Shown here one piece after another: positions 43,952 to 53,822 of a DNA stretch of 64,000 bases; position 1 is the stretch's first letter, and every line of letters starts with the position of its first letter. The DNA lies in the NCBI RefSeq assembly GCF_004769575.1, contig NZ_RQGA01000003.1, positions 806,001 to 870,000 of the forward strand. Direction: 5' to 3'. Origin of the DNA: Leptospira perdikensis (GTDB taxonomy: Bacteria > Spirochaetota > Leptospiria > Leptospirales > Leptospiraceae). A model generated the notes under the pieces. That model was not told the origin of the DNA. It saw only the letters and a list, made by a program, of their open reading frames with translations, and searched no databases. The position numbers and the translations under genes were made by a program.

Positions 43952-46150
43952 TTAACCTACCGACTTCTTTTTATTTTCTCCCATAGGGAGTAATAAAAAA
44001 ATCCCTGTTAGGAAATATAAAAGAGAGCCAAGCCAAATTAGTTTCACTAGAGGGTTTACCCAAACTTCTAAGTTCGCAACAATCTGTCTTGGAAAGTTGA
44101 GAAAGAATTTGAGTTTGTCCATTTCACTGCCAGGTGTGAAGTAATACTGCATAAACATCAAAGGAAGGTCTGGGTTTTCTGACTTTAGGTCCGAGGTTTC
44201 GATAGCACCAAGTTGGATATAAAAATCTTCTTTAGCCATAGAAAGGATGGCAGGTTCGCTCGTTGGAATGTGTGTTTCGAAATCTCCAGTTAGGTGAGAG
44301 ATTTGTGGATAAAACCTACGTTCTGTTATGAGATCAGAAAGTTTGTCTGTCCCTCGAAAAATTCCATAAGTTCCTTCTTGAGAAACAATCACGTTTTGGA
44401 TGTTTGGTTCTCCACCAAGTCCAGAAATTAAGACAGGTTTTAGTTTCAGAGTAGAGGCTTCAATTTGATAACCACCGATCATCGCTTTGTCGATGGATTG
44501 GTAAACAATTTCTTCTGATGTAGGTGGTTGGAGTTCATAAAAGAAACGAACTGATGTATTGATTTTGAATGCATTTCCTGCATAACCAATAAAGATCAGA
44601 ACCAGTGAAAAATGTACTAAATAACCACCGTACCGCCGTTTGTTTTTGAGTAACATTCGGTATCCAGCAAGTAAGATATTTTCGTTTTTAAATTCTTCGC
44701 GGCGTGCTCTGATCCCTCGATAGTATTCTTGGATGATTCCTGAAATAGTAAATACACCGATAGTAACCGTCAGAACCGAATAGATCTCTGCTAAAACATC
44801 TCCATACTTACTGTCTGGTTTGGTAAAGTTTTGGGAATAAAAAAGGATATACAATCCGCCACCCACAAGTCCTGCAATAAAGGGTTTAAGAAGGGTTGAA
44901 AAAAATACGGCTCCTGCACCCTTTCTCCAAGCAAGGAGTGGGGCTGCTCCCATAAGGAGTAATAGAAAAATTCCCGCAGGAACTCCCCAAGAATTAAACC
45001 AAGGAGCTTTGAATTCTTTTCCATACAGAAGTGGTGAAAAGACACCTAAGAGAATGGCTGCTGTCGAAAGAACTAGTAAAAAGTTATTCAAAAGAAAACT
45101 TCCTTCTTTGGAAGTAATGGCTTCTAAGTTTCTTTCTGGTGTTAGGTGTTTTCTTCTATAAATTACAAAACCAGTAAAAAATAGAAAACTACCAATGATA
45201 TAAACGATAAAAGGTGTTCCAATCGTAGACTTAGAAAAACTATGTGGTCCTTCCAAAACTCCCGAACGAGTGATCCAAGTTCCAAGTAAACTAAAGTGGA
45301 AAGCAAGGATGACAAGTAACATATTCCAGAACTTTAACATCCCTCTACGTTCTTGGATCACGACAGAATGTACGAAAGCACTGGTGAGAAGCCAAGGCAT
45401 AAGGGAGGCATTTTCTACAGGATCCCAAGCCCAGTATCCACCCCAACCTAACTCTTCATAGGCCCACTTAGATCCGAGTAAAATTCCTGTTCCAAGAAAA
45501 AACCAAGAAAACAAAGTCCATTTACGAATGAACTTCATCCAATCTTCAGAGAGTTGCCCCGACACAAGAGCAGACATCGCAATGGCAAAAGGAATGGAGA
45601 TACTGACATAACCAATATAAAGAATTGGCGGATGGATGATCATCGCCCAATGTTGGAGGAGGGGATTGAGGCCTCGACCCGCAGCCGCTTCCGGAACAAA
45701 TTCACGAAATGGTTGGGCATCTCCATAAAAAACAGCGAGGAAAGAAAAAAATCCAGAAAGGACCGCTAGAATAAGATTCATCATCGGGATTCTATCTTCG
45801 ATGGACTTACGTGTTTGCCATAATACGATGAATGTGAATACGTTTAGAATTAAATTCCAAAATAACAAACTTCCAGAAGACCCTGACCAAATGGATGTCA
45901 TTTTATAAAATAACGGCAGGTGTTCGCTGGAATGCATCACCACATAATAGTTGCTATAGTCGGACCTAACAAGTTGTGTGAGTAAAACAACAAAGGTCAG
46001 GACAATGACAAATGGGTTTGTCATTAATGCAAGACGACCAAGTTCAACGGCTTTTCGTTCTTGTTTATAAATTCCGTAGATGGTTTGTAATGCGGAAAAA
46101 ACTAAAATGGCGAGAGAGGCGGCAAGAAGGATGGTTCCTAAATTATTCAT
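43952..46150 (-). CDS. ccmF: Cytochrome c-type biogenesis haem lyase CcmF
   Basis: 732 residues with about a dozen or more membrane segments. The tryptophan-rich haem-binding signature WGGYWAWDPVENAS (about residue 237) and conserved histidines (HWAMIIHPP, HSVVIQERR) are present. CcmF attaches haem from CcmE to apocytochrome c. Its ATG overlaps the ccmE stop by 4 bp, and ccmH follows directly. Confidence 0.92.
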   Translation of the reverse strand: MNNLGTILLAASLAILVFSALQTIYGIYKQERKAVELGRLALMTNPFVIVLTFVVLLTQLVRSDYSNYYVVMHSSEHLPLFYKMTSIWSGSSGSLLFWNLILNVFTFIVLWQTRKSIEDRIPMMNLILAVLSGFFSFLAVFYGDAQPFREFVPEAAAGRGLNPLLQHWAMIIHPPILYIGYVSISIPFAIAMSALVSGQLSEDWMKFIRKWTLFSWFFLGTGILLGSKWAYEELGWGGYWAWDPVENASLMPWLLTSAFVHSVVIQERRGMLKFWNMLLVILAFHFSLLGTWITRSGVLEGPHSFSKSTIGTPFIVYIIGSFLFFTGFVIYRRKHLTPERNLEAITSKEGSFLLNNFLLVLSTAAILLGVFSPLLYGKEFKAPWFNSWGVPAGIFLLLLMGAAPLLAWRKGAGAVFFSTLLKPFIAGLVGGGLYILFYSQNFTKPDSKYGDVLAEIYSVLTVTIGVFTISGIIQEYYRGIRARREEFKNENILLAGYRMLLKNKRRYGGYLVHFSLVLIFIGYAGNAFKINTSVRFFYELQPPTSEEIVYQSIDKAMIGGYQIEASTLKLKPVLISGLGGEPNIQNVIVSQEGTYGIFRGTDKLSDLITERRFYPQISHLTGDFETHIPTSEPAILSMAKEDFYIQLGAIETSDLKSENPDLPLMFMQYYFTPGSEMDKLKFFLNFPRQIVANLEVWVNPLVKLIWLGSLLYFLTGIFLLLPMGENKKKSVG

Positions 46151-46539
46151 TTTTCCTCAGCGTAACCCGCTTCGTATTTAGAAGCACATTTTGCTTCCAC
46201 ATGACTCGCGATGAGAACTCCATGATCTAACTTTCCATCCACTCGGGCTCTTGCTCCTTCTTTAAAGGCATCCGGCAAAAGAGTGGCTCCGGTGAAATGG
46301 ACAGGAATGATCTGATCATTCAGTTCCAAATCAAATTTGGCTTTTTTCCCTTCTCGGACAAGGCTCCCCACTTTCACAAATCCTCGCACACGAAGATTTT
46401 GGTCTGAGTATTTGGTCTGGTTTGCGGCTAGTTCCGATGCATCCAAAAGAAGATAGGAAGTTTCCTGCGAGGAAAAATAAGCGATCCCGCCGAGTGAGAG
46501 TCCAATGAGGAATAAAAGAGTTAAAAACTTACGATTCAT
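46147..46539 (-). CDS. ccmE: Haem chaperone CcmE, cysteine-type (CxxxY) variant
   Basis: 130 residues: an N-terminal membrane anchor (FLTLLFLIGLSLGGIAYF) and an OB-fold haem chaperone domain with NLRVRGFVKVGSLVRE and PVHFTGATLLPDAFKEG. The residue that is histidine in the classic HxxxY motif is cysteine here: KCASKY (Cys118, Tyr122). Cysteine-type CcmE is known from a variant system I, best studied in Desulfovibrio. It covalently carries haem to CcmF. First gene of the ccm operon. Confidence 0.85.
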   Translation of the reverse strand: MNRKFLTLLFLIGLSLGGIAYFSSQETSYLLLDASELAANQTKYSDQNLRVRGFVKVGSLVREGKKAKFDLELNDQIIPVHFTGATLLPDAFKEGARARVDGKLDHGVLIASHVEAKCASKYEAGYAEEK

Positions 46540-46638
46540 AGTCCATTCTTTAGACGGATTCCCGTCTTTCCTCTAGGCTCTCTGATTGCAGGTTTCGGTC
46601 AAACAAAAAGGTCTTCAAAAGCAGCAGAATTAGAATCG

Positions 46639-47415
46639 TTATAAATAACCTTTGGCACGATAGACAAAATAACCCACCCATTCTTTGATTCCGAGCGAGG
46701 TTTGTTCTAGAAACCCTGCAGAGGGAATGTACAACTCAAAGGCACCTGATTTTAGATCGTTTGTGCGGTAATCTGTCGGGTAAGAAGTAAATGAGATGTT
46801 TTGTTTTTCAAAACATCCCGCGGCACGTTTCATATGAAAGGCAGAGGTAATCAGAACCGCAGATTCTAATTTTTTTTCAACCAAGAGTTTCTTCGTTTCG
46901 ACAGCATTTTCATAAGTGTTTCGAGATTGGTTTTCCCAAATTAAATCTTTTTCAGGAACCCCAAGATCCAAAAACAATTCCTTTGCAAGGTCTGCTTCTT
47001 TGTAGGTATTTGCAAATAAAAGTCCAGATCCTCCAGTAAACAAAATCTTTTTTACTTTTCCTGCTTTATAAAGGCGGATGGCATCTGTCAGACGATCGGC
47101 GGAGTCTGTGAGTTCTGGCCTTCCTGGATGTACGGATATGGTTTGAATCATTCCACCTAACACGATTGCTACGTCTGATTTCGGTACATTGGAAATGGAT
47201 ACAGGAGGGAAATCTTTTTCTAAAGAATGAACAATGAAATTCGCAATATATGCGTTAGATGAAAGATATAAAAATAAAAGGATTTGGAAAAACCGAAATT
47301 TTCCATGTCCTGATTTGGTTTTTAGTAAGAGTAATAAAGCGAAAAGGAAAAAAATGGGAAGAGGGTAGAGTAGGATGGTGCCGAGTTTGGAAAGGGTAAA
47401 AAAGATAGAATCCAT
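46639..47415 (-). CDS. YdcF/ElyC-like DUF218 protein
   Basis: 258 residues with two N-terminal membrane segments and a DUF218 domain: VAIVLGGMI, DSADRLTDAIRLYKAGKVKKILFTGGSG, ENQSRNTYENAV and VLITSAFHMKRAAGCFE. Relatives such as ElyC and SanA affect envelope integrity and undecaprenyl carrier use, but a reaction is not established. It is probably followed by no operon partner on this strand; the next gene upstream is a small unknown. Confidence 0.85.
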   Translation of the reverse strand: MDSIFFTLSKLGTILLYPLPIFFLFALLLLLKTKSGHGKFRFFQILLFLYLSSNAYIANFIVHSLEKDFPPVSISNVPKSDVAIVLGGMIQTISVHPGRPELTDSADRLTDAIRLYKAGKVKKILFTGGSGLLFANTYKEADLAKELFLDLGVPEKDLIWENQSRNTYENAVETKKLLVEKKLESAVLITSAFHMKRAAGCFEKQNISFTSYPTDYRTNDLKSGAFELYIPSAGFLEQTSLGIKEWVGYFVYRAKGYL

Positions 47416-47445
47416 AGAGAATAGGATTCGTATGCCATAGAAATC

Positions 47446-47847
47446 TTACCAGTCTAAATCAGGGCCGAGAACCCCAATTCCACTTCCCCAATATTGGGAA
47501 GGGTGTGGGTAACGAACAGAGACTCCCAAAGGAGAACGCGAATATTTCCAATCCCGTGCAATTTGTTTTCGTTGTTGGATTTGTTCTTCGGGAACCGAGG
47601 TTTCAATTTTATTTAAATAAGCTTTGGTGATATCTACCCATTCTTTGATGGCAGATGGATTTTGTTTTTTTAAATCTTGGATGAGAATTCTTAATTCAAA
47701 TTCTGCGTCTTCTCTGAGGTCTCGGGAAATTTCTGAAACTTCCGCGTTCGCTCCAAAGACAGTTTCACTTCCTTCCGTCCGGTCGACTGTATCTCGCCAT
47801 TTTGCATAGGCAATCATCAAAGTTTTGGTTTCTTCATACCTAAACAT
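47446..47847 (-). CDS. Small helical protein of unknown function
   Basis: 133 residues, helical in the N-terminal ~95 (SEISRDLREDAEFELRILIQDLKK) with a Pro/Gly-rich tail (YPHPSQYWGSGIGVLGPDLDW). The shape is reminiscent of the helical start of peptide chain release factors but no GGQ is present. It is transcribed in the same direction as and 30 bases before the DUF218 gene, so they may be coexpressed. No function assigned. Confidence 0.5.
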   Translation of the reverse strand: MFRYEETKTLMIAYAKWRDTVDRTEGSETVFGANAEVSEISRDLREDAEFELRILIQDLKKQNPSAIKEWVDITKAYLNKIETSVPEEQIQQRKQIARDWKYSRSPLGVSVRYPHPSQYWGSGIGVLGPDLDW

Positions 47848-47928
47848 AGTAACAAAAGGATCGTTCTCAATTCTAAAAAACGCAATCGAAAATTCCCAAC
47901 GTACGAAGTTTGTTTCCGTCTAATCCTC

Positions 47929-48960
47929 GTGAAGTCCCTATACTTAACCTCCTTTTTGGTTCTATTCACTTTGTCCTGTTTTGCGGACGGTAGTGTTCGC
48001 AAATCCCACCACACAGAAAACGGATTCAAAAATCCAAACCCTAACTTTGAAACCAAAGGTTTTTGGAATGTAATCGTTTGGCAATTCCAAAGGTTCCAGT
48101 TGCCTAATAGTTTGGATCCGGCTGATTATCCTCCCTTTCCTGTTGTCGGGAATGATGGATTGCAACTCAAAGCCAATACCTCCCAACTTTCGGTGACTTG
48201 GATTGGTCATGCAACTACCCTCGTTCAAATCGATGGAGTGAATATCCTAACAGATCCTATTTGGAGCGAAAGGTGTTCGCCTATCAGTTTCATTGGCCCC
48301 AAACGTTACACTCCTCCAGGAATCAAAATAGAAGATCTTCCTAAGATTGATATTGTGATTCTATCGCATAATCATTATGATCATACGGACTTACCAACAC
48401 TCCGACAATTAGAAGAGAAATTCCATCCACTGGTTCTGACAGGACTTGGTAACAAGAAATTATTGTTAGGTGAAGGAATGAAAAATGTAAAGGAAATGGA
48501 TTGGTGGGATGAAACAAAAACGAAAGATTTAACCATCACTTTCACTCCAACCCAACACTTTAGTGGGAGGGGTTTACTCGATCGGAATGAAACTCTCTGG
48601 GGAAGTTACTTCATTTCAGGAAAAAAAGAGAAAGTTTACTTCGGGGGTGACACCGGCTATTATAGCCATTTTCGTGAAATTTCAGAACGATTGGGACCTA
48701 TTGATGTGGCGATTTTGCCTGTGGGAGCAACGGAACCTCGCTGGATGATGCAACCCGTACACGTGGATCCAAAAGAAACGGTTCAGGCTTTTGTTGATTT
48801 GAAGGCCAAGTATTTGGTTCCTATGCACTATATGACCTTTGTTCTCTCGGATGAGGCTTTGGATTCTCCTGTGCCCCGCACCAAAGAGGAGCTAAAACGA
48901 TCGGGAATCTCCGAAGGACAATTTGTTCCTTTAAAAATTGGAGAATCTCGGTTTTTTTAG
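47929..48960 (+). CDS. MBL-fold metallo-hydrolase lipoprotein (NAPE-PLD-like)
   Basis: 343 residues from GTG 47929 with a lipoprotein leader (LVLFTLSCFA). The metallo-beta-lactamase fold shows WIGHATTLVQIDG, DPIW, SHNHYDH (H-x-H-x-D-H, about residue 146) and YFGGDTGYYSHF, then a late HYMTF His. Those are the residues that bind a di-metal centre. The overall look is like NAPE-phospholipase D and related lipid phosphodiesterases. Location is probably the periplasm or outer membrane. Confidence 0.8.
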   Translation: MKSLYLTSFLVLFTLSCFADGSVRKSHHTENGFKNPNPNFETKGFWNVIVWQFQRFQLPNSLDPADYPPFPVVGNDGLQLKANTSQLSVTWIGHATTLVQIDGVNILTDPIWSERCSPISFIGPKRYTPPGIKIEDLPKIDIVILSHNHYDHTDLPTLRQLEEKFHPLVLTGLGNKKLLLGEGMKNVKEMDWWDETKTKDLTITFTPTQHFSGRGLLDRNETLWGSYFISGKKEKVYFGGDTGYYSHFREISERLGPIDVAILPVGATEPRWMMQPVHVDPKETVQAFVDLKAKYLVPMHYMTFVLSDEALDSPVPRTKEELKRSGISEGQFVPLKIGESRFF

Positions 48961-49006
48961 TTCCACGAGGTTTCGATTTTAGGTAAGCTGTCCTAAAAAA
49001 AATAGG

Positions 49007-50485
49007 ATGGTGAGCATGTTGAAGAAGCTTCTCACAACGATAGTATTCCTTGTTTGTTTGTCAGTGACAACAGCAGGTTTATTTGCGGAAGACCCGACTC
49101 CGGTTCCGACGCCAACAACCACTCAGGAAGAAACAGGACATTCGTCACATGGCGAATCAGTACATCAGGAATTGCCGTATTGGTCGGTTTTACCTTTTGT
49201 TGCCATTTTACTTTCTATCGCAATCTTGCCGGTTGCCTCTCACAAAACTTCTCATTGGTGGGAAGACAATAATAACAAATTGATCCTTGCTGTGGGACTT
49301 GGAGCCATTTCTTTTGTGGTTCTCCTCATTTATGGTTACAGCCATAATATCGTTCACACAGTTTTCTTCGATTATATTCCTTTCATCATTTTACTCGGAT
49401 CTTTGTTTTATATTTCCGGTGGGATTGTGATCAAGGGAGACATTCATGCAACACCACTGAACAACACATTGTATTTGTTAATTGGTGCGGGTCTTGCTTC
49501 CTTTATTGGAACCACTGGTGCATCTATGTTACTGATCCGTCCTTTGTTAAAAACAAATAGCGAAAGAAAACATGTGGTTCACACCGTTGTATTTTTTATT
49601 TTCCTTGTTTCCAACATTGGTGGATCCTTAACACCGCTTGGTGATCCTCCACTATTTCTTGGTTATTTGAAAGGTGTTCCTTTCACTTGGACATTCAAAC
49701 TTCTACCTGAAATGTTGTTTGCTTCTGTGATTTTACTCGTTGTTTATTTTGTTTGGGATACCCTTGCTTACAAAAAAGAAACGAAGAAAGATCTTAAAAA
49801 AGACGATAAACTGGCAACTCCATTCGCCATTGGTGGTCAAGTGAACTTCATTTGGTTACTAGGTGTGATTTTGGCTGTTGCTTTTTTGAACAGTAACTAC
49901 ATCCCACAAATCAATGAAACTCCTACACTTGGATTTATCCGGGAAGCAGTATTACTTGTACTCATTGGTCTTTCTAAGTTAACTTCCAAAGAAGAAAATC
50001 GTAAGTTTAATAACTTTACCCTTCATCCAATCCAAGAAGTGGCATATCTCTTCATTGGAATTTTCATTACAATGATCCCTGCTCTCGTGTTACTCGAAGC
50101 ACACGGTAAGGAACTTGGAATCACAGAGAATTGGCAATTTTTCTGGGCAACTGGGGCTTTCTCTTCAGTTCTCGACAACGCGCCAACGTACCTCACCTTT
50201 GGTTCGTTAGCTTCTGGACTCCTTACTCCTGCGGGAGCGGCAGCTCCTCTTACCCTCGGTCAGTTCATTGGAAACGTCCAAGCGGAAGAAATTCTAAAAG
50301 CCATTTCCGTAGGTGCGGTGTTTATGGGTGCGAATACTTATATTGGTAACGCTCCTAACTTTATGGTGAAGTCTGTTGCAGAAGAAAACAAAGTAAAGAT
50401 GCCATCTTTTGGTGGATACTTAGCATATTCTATGGGAATCTTAGTTCCTGTGTTTATCCTAATCACTTTCGTGTTCTTCGTTTAA
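49007..50485 (+). CDS. Sodium:proton antiporter, NhaD/ion-transporter superfamily
   Basis: 492 residues with an N-terminal signal-like helix, a Pro/Thr/His-rich soluble linker (TPVPTPTTTQEETGHSSHGE), and about twelve membrane segments. Conserved features are GTTGASMLLIRPLL, NIGGSLTPLGDPPLFLG and SVLDNAPTYLTF, which match the inverted re-entrant loops of the NhaD/citrate-type antiporter superfamily. It probably exchanges Na+ for H+ in the inner membrane. ATG 49016, with AGGATGGTGAG upstream, may be the true start. Ends at a strong terminator. Confidence 0.82.
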   Translation: MVSMLKKLLTTIVFLVCLSVTTAGLFAEDPTPVPTPTTTQEETGHSSHGESVHQELPYWSVLPFVAILLSIAILPVASHKTSHWWEDNNNKLILAVGLGAISFVVLLIYGYSHNIVHTVFFDYIPFIILLGSLFYISGGIVIKGDIHATPLNNTLYLLIGAGLASFIGTTGASMLLIRPLLKTNSERKHVVHTVVFFIFLVSNIGGSLTPLGDPPLFLGYLKGVPFTWTFKLLPEMLFASVILLVVYFVWDTLAYKKETKKDLKKDDKLATPFAIGGQVNFIWLLGVILAVAFLNSNYIPQINETPTLGFIREAVLLVLIGLSKLTSKEENRKFNNFTLHPIQEVAYLFIGIFITMIPALVLLEAHGKELGITENWQFFWATGAFSSVLDNAPTYLTFGSLASGLLTPAGAAAPLTLGQFIGNVQAEEILKAISVGAVFMGANTYIGNAPNFMVKSVAEENKVKMPSFGGYLAYSMGILVPVFILITFVFFV

Positions 50486-50498
50486 ACTGATTCAATGG

Positions 50499-50522
50499 AC
50501 CGGGGAGTTCTCCCCGGTTTTT
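50499..50522 (+). terminator. Intrinsic terminator of the antiporter gene
   Basis: Perfect 8-bp stem accgggga (50499-50506) and tccccggt (50511-50518), loop gttc, then T5. It is 13 bases after the antiporter stop. Confidence 0.9.
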
Positions 50523-50722
50523 CCCCGCACAACAGTCACAGAGCAATTACATCATAATTACAACGAATTTAAGTTTTCCTCGAATCATCATCTGAATCAT
50601 TTTATCATTCAACTGCCGATGATGGTTTTTATTCTATCTGGCATCTGTATTTGAGTTTTCGCCAGCGCCTATTTGCAATTTATAGAATGGAGTTTAGGTT
50701 TTGGTTCGAGGTGATTTTAAAA

Positions 50723-50751
50723 GACTAAGTCTGGACTTTGCATCCAGACTT
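50723..50751 (-). terminator. Possible terminator of the DUF368 transcript
   Basis: Perfect 9-bp arms aagtctgga (50727-50735) and tccagactt (50743-50751). On the minus strand a short T-rich stretch (TCTTTT) follows. Elsewhere in the 296-bp gap 50486-50781 only the antiporter terminator is seen. Confidence 0.5.
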
Positions 50752-50781
50752 GAAATGGTAGGAAATGGTTCTAGGGGGAAC

Positions 50782-51765
50782 CTATTTCTTTTCTTGTAAC
50801 GATTCCAATTTATTGAGTCCAAATCCAAGAACCAGTCCAAAAATAAGGGCTGCGAGTGGGATTTGTGTTTCTGCAAAATCTTTAGGCAAAACATTCTTAG
50901 CCGTTGCAATTTGAATGTCTCGTTTCACTTCTCCTGACCTACCTACAATCGTTTGACCATTGGCATAGTCTTTGAAAGGCCAAAGGATAAAGAAAGATCC
51001 TAAGATAAGACCAAGTAAAAATGTCATTGTATGGGATTTGTATTTTTTAAATAACCATTTTACAAAATGAGTAAAAATCAGAAGTCCGAGTAAACAACCA
51101 ATTCCAAATGCTGCAAGGAAAATAATGGAACTTGGTTCGAGGATTGTGGAAAGTTTTCCAATCACGATCTGATATTCACCTAACACGAGCATGATGTAGG
51201 AACCGGAGATCCCAGGTAGGATCATGGCAGATATAGCAATAGCTCCTGTAAGAAAAGCAATGAGTGGATTTTCGGAACCTGTTGTATCTCCCATAAAGAA
51301 ACTAGGAAGAATTGTGAGTAAAATTCCAGGAACTAAAAATAACCATACAACCAAGCTATGTTTTTCGATGAGTTTGTAAGGAACCGCAAGAGAAGGAAAG
51401 ATCAGTCCAATAAAAAGAGCCAGTGTGGCTTGCGGGTGGTTTTGTAATAAAAACTGAATGAGTTTGGCACCAGAAATTACGGATAACAACAAACCAATTC
51501 CAAGAAATACTAGGAACCAAAAATCAATCCGTTTCATTTCCTCTGCAAAACGATTTCTTACATCTTCTTTCCAGAAACCAACCAATAAAGCTAATGATGT
51601 TTTGATGGTGTTTAAGTTTAGGGAAGTGATGGCAGTGATCAACCTGTCATAAAGTCCGAGGATGAGTGCAAAAGTCCCTCCGGAAACACCGGGGATGAGG
51701 TTGGCAATCCCGATGAGAAAGCCATTGAGAAGGCAGAATAAAATTTCTTTTTTCGATAGAGGCAT
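50782..51765 (-). CDS. DUF368 undecaprenyl-phosphate translocase-like (PopT)
   Basis: 327 residues, multi-spanning, with duplicated signature loops: GIANLIPGVSGGTFALILG near the N-terminus and AMILPGISGSYIMLVLGEY near residue 195. DUF368 proteins (PopT) have been shown to recycle the lipid carrier undecaprenyl phosphate across the inner membrane. The next upstream gene is a MraY/WecA-type transferase that uses the same carrier and is 27 bp away, so they are one operon. Confidence 0.85.
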   Translation of the reverse strand: MPLSKKEILFCLLNGFLIGIANLIPGVSGGTFALILGLYDRLITAITSLNLNTIKTSLALLVGFWKEDVRNRFAEEMKRIDFWFLVFLGIGLLLSVISGAKLIQFLLQNHPQATLALFIGLIFPSLAVPYKLIEKHSLVVWLFLVPGILLTILPSFFMGDTTGSENPLIAFLTGAIAISAMILPGISGSYIMLVLGEYQIVIGKLSTILEPSSIIFLAAFGIGCLLGLLIFTHFVKWLFKKYKSHTMTFLLGLILGSFFILWPFKDYANGQTIVGRSGEVKRDIQIATAKNVLPKDFAETQIPLAALIFGLVLGFGLNKLESLQEKK

Positions 51766-51792
51766 AAAGGAAAGAATGGGAGTGCAAAGACT

Positions 51793-52860
51793 TTATGCAA
51801 GGTTTTTTCTAGGTATCAAAGTCCAAAGAATTCCATAACTCATTGATGCAAAAAGGAATAAAAAGGTAAAGGTCAGGATATTAGAAACTTCATAAGTTTT
51901 TAATACAAAATGGATGCAGACAATGATGAGGTTTAAGATAGAGAAAATACTCAAAGATCCTATTTTTCCTAACTTAGTTTCTGTGATACGTTGGAAAAGA
52001 TGTTCTCTGTGTGCCGAGAACAAATGTTTTTTTTGAAAGAATCGTTTGATTAAAGTAAAAACCCCATCCAGCCAAAAATATGGAAACAGATAAAAGTAGG
52101 ATGTAATGTCCCAAATTTCAAAATTTGACCTGTCCCATTTTCCGACAAACAAAGGTAATACCATAACAAAAAAACCTAAGGCAAGTGATCCACTGTCACC
52201 CATAAACAATTTTGCTTTTGGGAAATTATAAAATATAAATCCAAACATAGAAACGAACAATATGACGTATAAACTGTAACCGTAGTTACCAATTGTATAA
52301 AAGTGGGGAGAAACTAAACTTAAGGAAAAGAAAGAGATAAAAAGAGTGGTAACTAAATACCAATCCATTCCATCCATAAAGTTGACTAGGTTCACAGCAA
52401 ATACGATAAAAATTGTGAGAATGAACACCTGGATTGGTTTGGGAACTGCAATTCCTTCTAAAAAAAGAATCTCAGGACTTACCCAGATCAAAAAAAGAGC
52501 AACTACGGCCAGTTCTAAAAATAAACGCAGTCTGGGACTTAAGTGGTATAAATCATCTATAAACCCGAGAACACAAAATAGAAAAATACCAGCTAACAAA
52601 AGATAGATGTCTATTCTTTGGAACGGTTCTATAGGTAGGGGAAAAGACCCTCCTATTTGCGGGTAAAAAAGGAGACCAAGGAGAACGGTAAGGAACAAGG
52701 GAATGAAGAACATCCCCCCAGACTTTTTGGTGACCACATCGTGGAGGCTTCTTTCATTTGGCACATCTTTGACGCCAAAACGGGAATAGACATAGAATGT
52801 ATGCAAAATCAGGCTGAGAATCGCAAGAATGGCAATCATAAGCGGTAAAAAAGAGACCAT
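51793..52860 (-). CDS. MraY/WecA-family undecaprenyl-phosphate sugar-1-phosphate transferase
   Basis: 355 residues, about ten membrane helices. Catalytic signatures: DVPNERSLH, GFIDDL (DD pair), NLVNFMDGMD, FMGDSGSLALGF and HREHLFQR. It transfers a sugar phosphate from a UDP-sugar to undecaprenyl phosphate. It is not MraY itself by these short motifs but fits the WecA/WbpL/TagO side, suggesting O-antigen or other surface glycan initiation. Co-directional with the DUF368 translocase. Confidence 0.85.
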   Translation of the reverse strand: MVSFLPLMIAILAILSLILHTFYVYSRFGVKDVPNERSLHDVVTKKSGGMFFIPLFLTVLLGLLFYPQIGGSFPLPIEPFQRIDIYLLLAGIFLFCVLGFIDDLYHLSPRLRLFLELAVVALFLIWVSPEILFLEGIAVPKPIQVFILTIFIVFAVNLVNFMDGMDWYLVTTLFISFFSLSLVSPHFYTIGNYGYSLYVILFVSMFGFIFYNFPKAKLFMGDSGSLALGFFVMVLPLFVGKWDRSNFEIWDITSYFYLFPYFWLDGVFTLIKRFFQKKHLFSAHREHLFQRITETKLGKIGSLSIFSILNLIIVCIHFVLKTYEVSNILTFTFLFLFASMSYGILWTLIPRKNLA

Positions 52861-52937
52861 TTTCGCAAAGTTTATCGGTACGGGGTCTTTTGGCAGTTTT
52901 TTATTGCAAAAATCCGTCCCTCTTCGATGTTTAATTT

Positions 52938-53822
52938 ATGTTTCAGGGCGTTTATACCGCGGTCATCACCCCTTTCCGCCAGGGGAAAATCGATTACGAT
53001 AGTTATTTTAAAATCCTAGAAAACCAAATCCGTTCGGGCGTGGCGGGTGTGGTTCCTTGTGGGACAACGGGGGAATCTCCCACTCTTTCTTATGAGGAAC
53101 ATAAGGAACTCATCCAAAAGACGGTTCAGGTGGTTGCCGGGAAGATTCAAGTCATTGCAGGTACTGGTTCTAATTCTACCAAAGAGGCGATTGAACTAAC
53201 TGAATCTGCTTGTAACGACGGAGTCGATGGAATTTTATCTGTGAACCCGTATTATAACAAACCCACTCAAGAGGGGATGTTCCGTCATTTTACAGAGATT
53301 GCCAATGTATCCTCTAAACCAGTGATGTTGTATAACATTCCTGGAAGAACCAACGTGAATTTATTACCGGAAACGGTAGCAAGACTTGCGGCCCATCCCA
53401 AAATTGCAGCAATCAAAGAAGCAACTGGTGACTTAGGGCAAATGGCAAAGGTCATTGCGATATCACCGTCTGACTTTGGTTTGTTGTCAGGTGATGATAA
53501 CTTAACCTTACCTGTTTTATCAATTGGTGGTAGGGGAGTTGTTTCTGTAGTATCCAATCTTTTCCCACGTGCTTGTGTGGATATGGTTTCCCTGTATTTA
53601 CGTGGCGACCTTGAAGCATCCAAAAAGATTTATTATAAACTCCTTCCGGTGTTTATCAATGCATTTATCGAAACCAATCCCATCCCTATCAAAGCTGCTA
53701 TGAGTTGGTTTGGATATTGCGAAAATGAACTTCGTCTTCCAATGACTGCTTTGTCTGAAGGTTCTCCCGCTGATGCTTTCAAAAAAACAGTATTCCAATT
53801 GAAAGAGGAAGGCATTGTCTAA
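52938..53822 (+). CDS. dapA: 4-hydroxy-tetrahydrodipicolinate synthase
   Basis: 294 residues, standard DapA length. It has [10 protein letters not shown] near residue 44, the tyrosine in LYNIPGRT, the Schiff-base lysine in AIKEATGD (about 161), and SGDDNLTLP. It condenses pyruvate with aspartate semialdehyde in lysine and diaminopimelate synthesis. It overlaps the dapB TTG start by 8 bp and begins the dapA-dapB-cdaA-cdaR operon. Confidence 0.95.
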   Translation: MFQGVYTAVITPFRQGKIDYDSYFKILENQIRSGVAGVVPCGTTGESPTLSYEEHKELIQKTVQVVAGKIQVIAGTGSNSTKEAIELTESACNDGVDGILSVNPYYNKPTQEGMFRHFTEIANVSSKPVMLYNIPGRTNVNLLPETVARLAAHPKIAAIKEATGDLGQMAKVIAISPSDFGLLSGDDNLTLPVLSIGGRGVVSVVSNLFPRACVDMVSLYLRGDLEASKKIYYKLLPVFINAFIETNPIPIKAAMSWFGYCENELRLPMTALSEGSPADAFKKTVFQLKEEGIV

